A stretch of 9,152 nucleotides of DNA, taken from positions 10,665-19,816 of the forward strand of contig JAPPKV010000104.1 in assembly GCA_028819775.1 (NCBI GenBank). Direction: 5' to 3'. Origin of the DNA: Gammaproteobacteria bacterium. GTDB lineage: Bacteria; Pseudomonadota; Gammaproteobacteria; Pseudomonadales; Azotimanducaceae_A. The notes under the pieces were generated by a model. That model was not told where the DNA came from. It saw only the letters and a list, made by a program, of their open reading frames with translations, and made no database searches. Position numbers and translations under genes: made by a program. Numbering within the stretch: position 1 is the stretch's first letter; each line of letters opens with the position of its first letter. Positions 1-6,352 of this stretch are shown one piece after another.

Positions 1-228
1 TACATCCCGGTGGTTGCGGGTCTCTGCGATCTGCTTGAGAACGTGCAGATCACCGCGATGCTGGTCCGGTATCCGGACATCGGCGGCATGCAGGTCGCGT
101 GGGCGTCCGCCTTCACGACGGTCAAGTGGTGGATCGGTCCGATCTATCAGATCCTCGGGGCGGGACTGCTTCTGCTCGCGGCGGGCCGTGCGGCTTTCGC
201 CAGGATCCGCAGCGGAGGCGAACCGTGA
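1..228 (+). CDS. 3' end of an unrecognised integral membrane protein (5' truncated)
   Basis: An open frame runs from the first base to a TGA at 226-228, giving 75 residues. The N-terminus lies outside the window. The visible part looks like the end of a polytopic inner-membrane protein: a segment beginning PVVAGLCDLLENVQ with the acidic motif D-LLEN, then a hydrophobic stretch containing KWWIGPIYQ, a final membrane span (about residues 49-64, rich in Leu and Ala), and a short basic tail with RIRSGGEP that should lie in the cytoplasm. A DxxEN motif near a membrane span followed by a Lys-Trp pair is reminiscent of small uncharacterised membrane proteins, but I cannot name a family. The internal ATG at 58 and the GTG at 10 are probably not the start, because the frame is open through base 1. 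It converges on rnfH, with only 41 bases between the stop codons. Function unknown. Confidence 0.7.
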   Translation, partial: YIPVVAGLCDLLENVQITAMLVRYPDIGGMQVAWASAFTTVKWWIGPIYQILGAGLLLLAAGRAAFARIRSGGEP

Positions 229-269
229 GCAAACGACGAACCGACGTGCGGCCGTTCGTCGCCGATTCC

Positions 270-521
270 CTAGGGCGTCTGAGCACGCCTTCGGCGTGCG
301 TCCTTGGGATCGATCAGGAGTTCACGCAATAGCTCGATGCGGTCGCCGTCGTCGAGTATCCGGTCGGCGCCGACCACCTTGCCGAAGATTGCCGTCCCTA
401 CGACGGGCGTCGAGGCGAATCGCGAAGCAGCGACAGCGGCCTGCACGCTGGCTCCCTCGGGCAGTTCGAGTTCCTCCGAGGTCGCGCCTTCCGCCGTGGC
501 GTAGACCACCTCGACCTTCAT
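270..521 (-). CDS. rnfH: RnfH family protein (UPF0125, ubiquitin-like fold)
   Basis: This 83-residue protein belongs to the RnfH/UPF0125 family, small beta-grasp proteins usually encoded next to ratA. The biochemical role is not settled. The name comes from proximity to rnf electron-transport genes in some bacteria, and E. coli RnfH was once called RatB although it is not an antitoxin for RatA. Family marks visible here are the N-terminal strand MKVEVVYAT, the central GASVQAAV segment (about 23-30), VGTAIFGKVVG (41-51), the DDGDRIELLREL segment (57-68), and the C-terminal DPKDARRRRA (71-80). The usual YRPL near position 66 is replaced by LREL. The chosen ATG at 521 overlaps the ratA stop as ATGA, so translation is probably coupled to ratA. 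A longer frame extending upstream to 683 would lie over ratA and is not used. It is the last gene of the minus-strand operon. Confidence 0.92.
   Translation of the reverse strand: MKVEVVYATAEGATSEELELPEGASVQAAVAASRFASTPVVGTAIFGKVVGADRILDDGDRIELLRELLIDPKDARRRRAQTP
283..299. other. 7-bp hairpin at the 3' end of rnfH
   Basis: GCACGCC (283-289) and GGCGTGC (293-299) are perfect inverted arms around a 3-base loop. The hairpin lies inside the last codons of rnfH and about 55 bases downstream of the stop of the convergent membrane-protein gene. It could slow or stop transcription arriving from the left. Neither side carries a T tract, so it does not meet the rule for an intrinsic terminator. Confidence 0.3.
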
Positions 522-949
522 CCGAGTACATCCCGGGCGCGCGCGGCGAAGGCATCGACGACACGGTCCGCGATACGGTGGAGGAACGGCGCCGCGAAGA
601 CACCGATCAGCCGGTTGGCCAGTTCGAAGGACACGCCGAGGTCGACCCGGCAACCCGCCTCCCCTAAGGGCGTCAACAGCCATCGGCCCTCGAAGCGTCG
701 GAAAGGTCCTTCGATCATCTCAAGGTCGATGGCGGTCGTTGGCGTCAGCCGATTGCGCGTCACGAGAGTTTCCCGCCGACCGCGAACGGCGATGTGGATG
801 CGGGCGACGACCTCCGTCTCGGACCTCGACACCACCTCGGTCTGGGAGCACCACGGGAGGAACATCGGGTACTGCTCGATGTCGTTGACTAGCGCGTAGA
901 CGTCCGCCGCCGGGAAGGCGATGAGGGCCGAGCGCTCGATGCTCGGCAC
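518..949 (-). CDS. ratA: RatA-like START/polyketide-cyclase domain protein
   Basis: This 143-residue protein of the Coq10/RatA group (polyketide cyclase / START-like fold, one domain filling the chain) shows the family opening PSIERSALIAFPAADVYALV followed by NDIEQYPMFLPWC, then the FRRFEGRW strand (about 83-90) and the long C-terminal helix around residues 119-137 (HRIADRVVDAF). E. coli RatA was reported to bind the 50S subunit and block 70S formation. The mitochondrial homologue Coq10 binds a quinone, so a ubiquinone-linked role is a real alternative. The start is a GTG at 949, which matches the usual family N-terminus, and no nearby ATG fits. It begins 4 bases after the transporter stop (TGA at 956-954), and the bases TGAGG at that stop may serve as a weak ribosome-binding site. 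It overlaps rnfH by 4 bases, so the three genes look co-transcribed. Confidence 0.92.
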   Translation of the reverse strand: MPSIERSALIAFPAADVYALVNDIEQYPMFLPWCSQTEVVSRSETEVVARIHIAVRGRRETLVTRNRLTPTTAIDLEMIEGPFRRFEGRWLLTPLGEAGCRVDLGVSFELANRLIGVFAAPFLHRIADRVVDAFAARARDVLG

Positions 950-953
950 CGCC

Positions 954-2315
954 TCAGCCGAACGACTGGTAGATCGTGTAGCCGAAGACGACGACGACGC
1001 CCAACGGTGCCACGAAGCGGATCACCAGATCCCATACTTCGCGTCTGAAGCCTTCGAAGCCGAGTTGCTCGTCCGTGATACGCCTATTCAGCACCCACCC
1101 TGCGAACAGGGCGATGAGCAAGCCACCGAGCGGGAGCATGATCTTGCCTGAGACGTAGTCGACCAGGTCGAAGAACGTCAAACCAAAGAGCTTGGCATCC
1201 GCCCAGACGTTGAACGACAACACCGTGCCGATGCCGAGGAGCCAGCACACCGCCCCGAGTGAAATGGCGACGCGCCAGCGTTTCGCGTTGTACTCCTCCA
1301 CCAGGAACGCGAGCGCCGGCTCCGTAAGCGAGATCGCCGATGTGATGGCGGCGAAGCTGACGAGCAGGAAGAAGATGGTACCCAGAATGGCCCCGAAGGG
1401 CAGGTTGCCAAAGGCCACGGGGAGCGTCTCGAACATCAACCCCGGGCCGGAACCGGGAACCAGACCCTCGACGAAAACGATGGGGAAAATGGCAAGCCCC
1501 GCAGCCAGGGCGACGACGGTGTCGAGAACCCCGATAGTCACGACCGTGGTCGAGATCGACGCCTTCGACGGCATGTAGGCACCGTAGGCCATGATGGCCC
1601 CCATTCCCAGACTCAGGGTGAAGAAGGCGTGTCCCATCGCCGTCAACGTGCCATCCCAGCTCAGCTTACTGGCGTCGAAGCTGAACAGAAACGCGAAGCC
1701 CTGGCCGAAGTCTCCGTAGACGGCCGCGTAGCCGACCAATCCCACGAGCAGCAGCAGCAGGATCGGCATCAACCACCGAACGGCCACTTCGAGCCCCCGG
1801 GCCACGCCCCGGGCAACGATGACGATCGTCGCCACCATGAATAACGTCTGCCAGAGCAAGACCGCCCACGGGTTGCTCAGGAACTCCCCGAACAGGGCCG
1901 ACGACTGGCTGCCGTCGACACCTTCGAAGACGCCACTGGCCAGTCGAAAGACGTAGAACACCGCCCAACCGGCAATGACGGCATAGAAGGACAGGATCAA
2001 GACGCCGGCAAGAACCCCCATCCAGCCGATCACCGACCAGGACCGGTGCCCTCCGCTCTCCCGGATCAAGGACCGCATGGAGTTGATGGGACTCTGCCGG
2101 CCCGATCGACCGAGCATGACTTCCGCCACCATGATCGGAATGCCGATCGCGGCGATGCACAGGAGATACACGACGACGAAGGCGCCGCCGCCGTTCTCTC
2201 CGGTGATGTAGGGGAACTTCCAGATATTGCCAAGTCCTACTGCGGATCCCGTGGCGGCCAGCACGAACAACCAGCGGCTCGACCACATGCCGTGTCTCGA
2301 AACGTCGTCCGGCAC
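954..2315 (-). CDS. Sodium-dependent transporter of the SNF/NSS family
   Basis: A 453-residue inner-membrane secondary transporter of the sodium:neurotransmitter symporter family (LeuT fold). Such proteins couple Na+ entry to uptake of amino acids or related solutes; the substrate cannot be read from the sequence. TM1 carries the signature AVGLGNIWKFPY then TGENGGGAF (residues 25-46), which supplies unwound-helix Na+ and substrate contacts. TM6 has AFFTLSLGMGAIMAYGAYMP (230-249). TM8 contains FAAITSAISLTEP (321-333) with the Thr/Ser of the second Na+ site. FFDLVDYVSG (381-390) matches the LeuT extracellular-gate aspartate region. The gate arginine of LeuT is Lys33 here, a common bacterial variant. 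Length and hydrophobic segments suggest 11 membrane spans, ending at residue 453. I chose the GTG at 2315 because AAGGGGG lies 5 bases upstream; the ATG at 2288 (residue 10) is the alternative. Upstream in-frame extension would run over smpB. The gene sits 4 bases before ratA. Confidence 0.93.
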   Translation of the reverse strand: MPDDVSRHGMWSSRWLFVLAATGSAVGLGNIWKFPYITGENGGGAFVVVYLLCIAAIGIPIMVAEVMLGRSGRQSPINSMRSLIRESGGHRSWSVIGWMGVLAGVLILSFYAVIAGWAVFYVFRLASGVFEGVDGSQSSALFGEFLSNPWAVLLWQTLFMVATIVIVARGVARGLEVAVRWLMPILLLLLVGLVGYAAVYGDFGQGFAFLFSFDASKLSWDGTLTAMGHAFFTLSLGMGAIMAYGAYMPSKASISTTVVTIGVLDTVVALAAGLAIFPIVFVEGLVPGSGPGLMFETLPVAFGNLPFGAILGTIFFLLVSFAAITSAISLTEPALAFLVEEYNAKRWRVAISLGAVCWLLGIGTVLSFNVWADAKLFGLTFFDLVDYVSGKIMLPLGGLLIALFAGWVLNRRITDEQLGFEGFRREVWDLVIRFVAPLGVVVVFGYTIYQSFG

Positions 2316-2411
2316 GATTGCCCCCTTGCCAACGGAATGCCTGCCCCAATCTTTACACGGAACCAACCGCATCGAAAGCACACCGGGGACGGCGGTCTTT
2401 ATACTCCGCCG
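2316..2411. promoter_or_regulatory. Divergent promoter region between the transporter operon and smpB
   Basis: These 96 bases separate two divergently read genes and should carry promoters for both. For the transporter, AAGGGGG just upstream of its GTG is a convincing ribosome-binding site, but no good -10/-35 pair stands out. For smpB, TATACT (2400-2405) matches 5 of 6 bases of the -10 consensus and ends 6 bases before the ATG. The same spot lies in the loop of a 6-bp inverted repeat (CGGCGG 2390-2395, CCGCCG 2406-2411). No convincing -35 element or Shine-Dalgarno sequence is seen for smpB. Confidence 0.5.
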
Positions 2412-2888
2412 ATGGCAAAGTCCAAGGACAACACGCGGCCGCCGATCGCTGTGAACCGGCGCGCCCGGTTCGACTACGAGCTGGGTCAGCGTTTCGAAGC
2501 GGGGCTCGTGCTCGCCGGCTGGGAACTGAAGAGCATCCGCGCCAACCAAGCGCAACTGGTGGACAGCTACGTGTTGGTGCGCGACGGCGAGGCGTGGCTG
2601 CTCGGTGCGCACATCGCGCCGCTACCGAGCGCGTCGTCCCACGTCGACGCCGACCCACTGCGAACCCGCAAGCTACTGCTGCATGCCAACGAGATCTCGC
2701 GCATCTTCATCGCCGTTCAGACCAAGGGTCAGACCTGCGTCGCGACATCGCTGTATTGGAAAGGGCAACGCGTGAAATGCGAGATAGCGCTCGGCAAAGG
2801 CAAGCGTTCGGAGGACAAGCGGGCGAGCATCCGCGAGCGGGAGTGGAAGCGGGAACAGGCGCGACTCGTCAAGCAGGCCGTGCAGTAG
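2412..2888 (+). CDS. smpB: SsrA-binding protein SmpB
   Basis: SmpB binds tmRNA and delivers it to stalled ribosomes in trans-translation, where it substitutes for the missing codon-anticodon helix. The 158-residue length is normal. Family motifs are present in order: N-terminal VNRRARFDY (14-22), GWELKSIR (36-43), the RKLLLH segment (86-91), LYWKGQRVKCEIALGKGKR (114-132) with EDKR (134-137), and the basic C-terminal tail REREWKREQARLVK (141-154), which forms a helix in the mRNA channel. The ATG at 2412 gives the expected MAKSK-type N-terminus; the frame is open further upstream but would overlap the divergent transporter. No Shine-Dalgarno sequence precedes it. The stop codon is part of the ribosome-binding site of the next gene, so the RDD gene is probably co-transcribed. 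The tmRNA gene (ssrA), often close to smpB, is not in this window. Confidence 0.97.
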   Translation: MAKSKDNTRPPIAVNRRARFDYELGQRFEAGLVLAGWELKSIRANQAQLVDSYVLVRDGEAWLLGAHIAPLPSASSHVDADPLRTRKLLLHANEISRIFIAVQTKGQTCVATSLYWKGQRVKCEIALGKGKRSEDKRASIREREWKREQARLVKQAVQ

Positions 2889-2893
2889 GAGAC

Positions 2894-3403
2894 ATGGGGC
2901 GCACCGAGCGGTCGCCGAAGCCGGTCGGCGCACCCGACACGGAGTTGCCCATCGCCGGCCTCGGCGGGCGGAGCTATGCGTTCCTGCTTGACTGGCACTT
3001 CCGGGCCATCGCGGGTCTCGCGTGGTACGCCGTTAGCACATTGGCGTTGGACCGGGACTTCATTCCAGCAGACACGGATTCCGGCTTCTGGTGGGCCGCG
3101 GTCGCACCCGCCGTGGCCATCTACCTCCTTTACCACACCGGTTTCGAGATCCTGACGGGCGGCACACCCGGGAAGAGACGTGCGGGAGTGCGCATCGTGG
3201 ACCGAAACGGCAACACTCCCGGTGTCGGGCCCTTGGTGGTTCGCAATTTGCTGCGGCCGATCGACTCCCTCGTCCTTTACGCAGTGGGGCTTGCCAGCGT
3301 GTTGCTGACCCGGCAGTCGGTGCGGATCGGCGATCTGGCGGCAGGCACGCTACTGATCTACGCAAACACAAGCGAAGCCCGGCGCGACGGTCGTTCTCGC
3401 TGA
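2894..3403 (+). CDS. RDD-family membrane protein
   Basis: This 169-residue protein fits the RDD family of small inner-membrane proteins whose function is generally unknown. The family's conserved Arg and two Asp are visible as R26 and D33 in GGRSYAFLLDW at the start of TM1, and D147 in RIGDLAAGTLLI. Between them lie TM2 (about 65-84), the conserved loop GGTPGKRRAGVRIVDRNG (89-106), the RNLLRPID motif (117-124) and TM3 (about 125-139). The C-terminus is short and charged. TAGGAG (2886-2891), which includes the smpB stop codon, is a strong ribosome-binding site 2 bases before the ATG, and the 5-base gap to smpB indicates an operon. Some RDD proteins have been linked to ion or Na+/H+ transport, but nothing here shows that for this one. 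A link to ribosome rescue is only suggested by position. Confidence 0.9.
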   Translation: MGRTERSPKPVGAPDTELPIAGLGGRSYAFLLDWHFRAIAGLAWYAVSTLALDRDFIPADTDSGFWWAAVAPAVAIYLLYHTGFEILTGGTPGKRRAGVRIVDRNGNTPGVGPLVVRNLLRPIDSLVLYAVGLASVLLTRQSVRIGDLAAGTLLIYANTSEARRDGRSR

Positions 3404-3540
3404 GTTCAACGACTTGGTCGGGCTGGCCTAGCGACGATCCGCCCAGCCGGCCGAGACAGATCCCGGGTCGCTCGCCACTTCCGTGGACCCAACACGTTAC
3501 CCGCCCCAATGCAACAGCCGAGGGCGATTTCCTACGCCAC

Positions 3541-3565
3541 TTTCAGACGCAAATCGCGTGTGTCC
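3541..3565 (+). repeat. 25-bp direct repeat, copy 1 (REP-like)
   Basis: The unit is TTTCAG, four variable bases (ACGC here), then AAATCGCGTGTGTCC. It matches copy 2, 95 bases downstream, at 21 of 25 positions, with all mismatches in the 4-base spacer. In this copy CCCG continues the GTGTGTCC end. Part of it pairs with an upstream GCGATTT (3524-3530), which would give a 7-bp stem with a 20-base loop. The GTGTGTCCCC end resembles dispersed palindromic repeats I recall from other proteobacterial genomes, but that is memory, not a search. Confidence 0.6.
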
Positions 3566-3593
3566 CCGTCCCGATGAGAACACCCCGCACATC

Positions 3594-3609
3594 TTGAAAC
3601 CGGTTTCAA
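3594..3609. promoter_or_regulatory. Perfect 16-bp palindrome, LacI-family operator type
   Basis: TTGAAACCGGTTTCAA reads the same on both strands over all 16 bases, centred on a CpG-containing CCGG. A-T-rich arms around a central CG step are the hallmark of operators for LacI/GalR-family regulators, so this is a strong candidate site. It lies 67 bases before the pepN ATG. Its right arm, TTTCAA (3604-3609), is 18 bases from TACAGT (3628-3633, 4 of 6 matches to the -10 consensus). Its left arm, TTGAAA, resembles a -35 element (5 of 6), although no good -10 follows it at normal spacing. A repressor bound here would probably block a pepN promoter. No regulator gene is present in the window. Confidence 0.55.
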
Positions 3610-3635
3610 CAGACAAGGGCAATGTCTTACAGTGA

Positions 3636-3660
3636 TTTCAGCCCGAAATCGCGTGTGTCC
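3636..3660 (+). repeat. 25-bp direct repeat, copy 2 (REP-like), with hairpin
   Basis: This is the second copy of the TTTCAG-N4-AAATCGCGTGTGTCC motif, with CCCG as the variable spacer. It forms part of a compact hairpin: the bases at 3632-3639 pair with 3645-3652 (8 pairs, one of them G-T) around the loop AGCCC. It ends 16 bases before the pepN ATG, so the hairpin could lie in the 5' leader just ahead of the ribosome-binding site, depending on where transcription starts. Confidence 0.6.
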
Positions 3661-3676
3661 GGAATCCGAGGGAGGC

Positions 3677-6352
3677 ATGAGCAACGAGACGACCTACCGA
3701 GAAGCGTACCGACCGTACCCGTTCGAGGTGCCGGAGATCCGCTTGGCGTTCGATCTGGGCGACGACGAGACTGTCGTGACGAGTGCGCTCGTCGTGGAGC
3801 GCAAGCCCGGGACGACCGATCCGCTGGTGCTTGATGGCGTCGGTCTGGACTTGCGCCGGATCGCCGTCGACGGGGTGCCGCTGCGCGGGAACGAGTACGC
3901 GGTCGATGACGAGTCGCTCACCGTCTTCGAGGTCGGCGAACGCTGCCTCGTCGAGGTCACGGTGGCCATCAAACCCGAGGAAAACGAGGCGCTCGAAGGG
4001 CTATACAAGTCGAAATCGCTGTATTGCACCCAGTGCGAGGCCGAGGGGTTTCGGCACATTACGTACTTCCCCGACCGACCCGACGTGCTGTCTCGGTTCA
4101 CCACGACGATTGTCGCGGATGCCGAGCGCTTCCCGGTGCTGTTGTCGAACGGCAACTGCACGGCGACCGGTGCCGAGCCGGACGAACGTCATCGGGTTAC
4201 ATGGCACGACCCGTTTCCGAAGCCCGCCTACCTGTTCGCCCTCGTGGCGGGCGACCTCGCCGTACTGGAGGACGAGTTCGCTACCCGGTCGGGGCGTACC
4301 GTCGCGCTGCGGATCTTCTCCGAGCCCCACAACATCGGCAAATGCGAGTTCCCGATGGCGGTGCTCAAGCGTGCCATGCGCTGGGACGAGGATCGCTTCG
4401 GCCGGGAGTACGACCTCGACGTGTTCATGATCGTCGCCGTGGAGGACTTCAACGCCGGTGCCATGGAGAACAAGGGGCTGAACATCTTCAACATCTCCGC
4501 GTTCCTCGCCCACAAGGACAGCGCTACGGACGACCGCTTCGCGTTCGTTGAAGCCGTGGTCGCCCACGAGTACTTCCACAACTGGTCCGGCAACCGCGTG
4601 ACCTGCCGGGACTGGTTCCAGCTCAGTCTCAAGGAAGGCTTCACCGTCTACCGCGACCAGGAATTCTCCGCCGACATGAATTGGCCCGCTTTGTGCCGGA
4701 TCAAGGACGTGGAACTCCTGCGCAATGAACAGTTCGTAGAGGACGCCGGACCGCTCGCCCATCCGGTTCGCCCCGACAGCTACGTCGAGATCTCGAACTT
4801 CTACACCCGCACGGTCTACGAGAAAGGCGCCGAGGTGGTGCGCATGATGGCCACCCTTCTCGGCCCGGATCGGTTCCGGGCCGGCTGCGATAGGTACTTC
4901 GACACCCACGACGGGAATGCCGTCACCATCGAGGACTTCGTCAAAGCGATGGAGGACGCCTCGGGATTCGACCTTTCCCTGTTCCGACGCTGGTACGCCC
5001 AAGCCGGGACACCCACCCTAGACGTCCGCGAACGACGCCACGGCGAGACGCTGGAGCTCGTTGTTCGGCAGTCCTTCGATCCCACGCCGGGCCAACCGAC
5101 CAAAGACCCGTTGCCCGTTCCGCTGGCGCTGGGCCTAGTCAACGGTGGACAAGACACGTTGGGCGCCGAAGGGACCACCAACGGTTTCGATATCGGTTGC
5201 GAGGCCACGGCCGAGGTCGAAAACCCAAACGTCGACGGCACGCTGGTGGTTCGCCTCGACGAGCAGGAGACAACCATCTCGTTTCGCCATTTTCCGCCCG
5301 AGGCGGAGATCAGCCTACTGCGCGGCTTCTCGGCGCCGGTCAAAGTCGACTATCCGCGCCGACCGGGTGCCTTGCGCCGGCTCGCCCTCGACGACACCGA
5401 TCCGTTCTCGCGCTGGGATGCAGCGCAGACCCTCCTCGGCAACGCGGTCCTGGCGACCGTGTCCGGTACCGACGGTGCGACCGACGAGGCACTGTCAATG
5501 GTGCGCGCGTTGGCCGAATCGGCACACGTGGCGCCGGACGACGGCCAAGCCAAGGCATTGATCGCCGCCAGCCTTGCATTGCCCAAAGAATCCTGGCTGC
5601 TGGAACTCGCGCCGGGAACCGACATTCTCGCCATCGTTCGCGCCCGGGAGGCCATGACCGAGCGGATCGCGGACGCTGTCGATTGGCTCGCTCTCGTCGA
5701 CGCCAATACGGCTGAGACGTACAAACCGGAACTGCCGGACATCGCTCGTCGCCGGCTCAAGCACCAGGCGCTGCACTACGCCTTGAACCATCTCGACCGC
5801 TTGGACCGAGGCAGAGCGCGCGATTTGGTCACATCCCTGGTCACCGAGGCCGACAATCTCACGGACCGCACCGCCGCACTGCGCGGGCTAGTCGGCCTGG
5901 AGTCGCTCGACGAGCACGACAAGGCACACCAACTCGAGGCGTTCTACCAGGAATGGTCCGCCGAGGCCCTGGTCGTCGACCAGTGGTTCACCGTGCAAGC
6001 ACGGAATCCTCTCCCCGGCGGGCTGGACCGCGTTCGTGCTCTCCAGGAGCACGAGGCATTCAACCTGAAGAACCCCAACAAGGTTCGGGCACTGATGGCC
6101 GCGTTCGCGAACGGCAACCCGCGCAACTTCCACGACGGCGACGAAGGCTACCGCTGGTTTGCAGAGACCATCGCCGAGATCGATGCATTCAACCGCAACG
6201 TGGCCGCCCGGCTTGCGAGAACTCTGATCGTCTGGCGCCGCCACGACCCACCGAGGGGCCGAGCCATGCGCGGTGCCCTCGAATGGCTCCAAGCTCACAA
6301 CCTGTCGACCGACACCCGGGAGATCGTCGACAAGGGTCTCCGAGCGGCATGA
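3677..6352 (+). CDS. pepN: Aminopeptidase N (M1 family zinc metallopeptidase)
   Basis: PepN is a broad-specificity cytosolic aminopeptidase that removes N-terminal residues from peptides and completes protein turnover. The protein has 891 residues against 870 in E. coli and the same architecture: N-terminal beta domain (about 1-190), thermolysin-like catalytic domain (191-445), an Ig-like DUF3458 domain (about 446-545) and a helical C-terminal domain ending near LKNPNKVRALMAAFANGNP. Catalytic residues fall at the E. coli numbers: Glu121 in QCEAEGFRHITY, exopeptidase motif GAMEN at 261-265, zinc ligands His297 and His301 of HEYFH, Glu320 of LKEGFT, and Tyr381. Residue 260 is Ala, where E. coli has the pocket-lining Met. 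There is no signal peptide. The ATG at 3677 follows GAGGGAGG closely and gives MSNETTYREAYRPYPF; an upstream start at 3632 would lie inside the repeat and is less likely. The stop overlaps the next gene's start (ATGA). Confidence 0.97.
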   Translation: MSNETTYREAYRPYPFEVPEIRLAFDLGDDETVVTSALVVERKPGTTDPLVLDGVGLDLRRIAVDGVPLRGNEYAVDDESLTVFEVGERCLVEVTVAIKPEENEALEGLYKSKSLYCTQCEAEGFRHITYFPDRPDVLSRFTTTIVADAERFPVLLSNGNCTATGAEPDERHRVTWHDPFPKPAYLFALVAGDLAVLEDEFATRSGRTVALRIFSEPHNIGKCEFPMAVLKRAMRWDEDRFGREYDLDVFMIVAVEDFNAGAMENKGLNIFNISAFLAHKDSATDDRFAFVEAVVAHEYFHNWSGNRVTCRDWFQLSLKEGFTVYRDQEFSADMNWPALCRIKDVELLRNEQFVEDAGPLAHPVRPDSYVEISNFYTRTVYEKGAEVVRMMATLLGPDRFRAGCDRYFDTHDGNAVTIEDFVKAMEDASGFDLSLFRRWYAQAGTPTLDVRERRHGETLELVVRQSFDPTPGQPTKDPLPVPLALGLVNGGQDTLGAEGTTNGFDIGCEATAEVENPNVDGTLVVRLDEQETTISFRHFPPEAEISLLRGFSAPVKVDYPRRPGALRRLALDDTDPFSRWDAAQTLLGNAVLATVSGTDGATDEALSMVRALAESAHVAPDDGQAKALIAASLALPKESWLLELAPGTDILAIVRAREAMTERIADAVDWLALVDANTAETYKPELPDIARRRLKHQALHYALNHLDRLDRGRARDLVTSLVTEADNLTDRTAALRGLVGLESLDEHDKAHQLEAFYQEWSAEALVVDQWFTVQARNPLPGGLDRVRALQEHEAFNLKNPNKVRALMAAFANGNPRNFHDGDEGYRWFAETIAEIDAFNRNVAARLARTLIVWRRHDPPRGRAMRGALEWLQAHNLSTDTREIVDKGLRAA

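Larger units (their letters stand above)
3404..3676. other. 273-base intergenic region upstream of pepN
   Basis: No credible gene is seen here. From left to right it holds a GGCTGG/CCAGCC inverted repeat (3421-3426 and 3443-3448, 16-base loop, no T tract) that might mark the end of the smpB-RDD transcript. A GCGATTT/AAATCGC inverted repeat (3524-3530 and 3551-3557) follows. Two direct copies of a 25-bp motif lie at 3541-3565 and 3636-3660, with a perfect 16-bp palindrome (3594-3609) between them. The pepN ribosome-binding site GAGGGAGG is at 3668-3675. Open frames crossing the region have no recognisable content. Confidence 0.6.

Noticed and set aside
14..667. A 217-codon plus-strand open frame across the left edge
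   Set aside because: The product is dominated by Arg, Ser and Pro, and it overlaps the membrane-protein frame, rnfH and part of ratA. It is a GC-driven shadow.
518..949. RatA-RnfH as a classical toxin-antitoxin pair
   Set aside because: The gene order resembles such a pair, but RnfH has not been shown to neutralise RatA, and the pair is a common core locus in gammaproteobacteria, so I do not call it a toxin-antitoxin module.
2316..2612. N-terminal extension of the transporter up to 2612
   Set aside because: The extension would cover the divergent smpB gene and has no transporter-like content. The GTG at 2315 with AAGGGGG upstream gives a normal N-terminus just before TM1.
3421..3448. Intrinsic terminator after the RDD gene
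   Set aside because: GGCTGG/CCAGCC can pair, but the loop is 16 bases and no T tract follows, so it does not qualify.
3404..3676. A tmRNA gene (ssrA) near smpB
   Set aside because: The region is too short for tmRNA, and I see neither the tRNA-like ends nor a tag reading frame.
4001..5002. A 333-codon minus-strand open frame inside pepN
   Set aside because: It runs opposite the catalytic domain of pepN, is rich in Val, Glu and Gly as expected for the antisense of this codon pattern, and shows no family signature.
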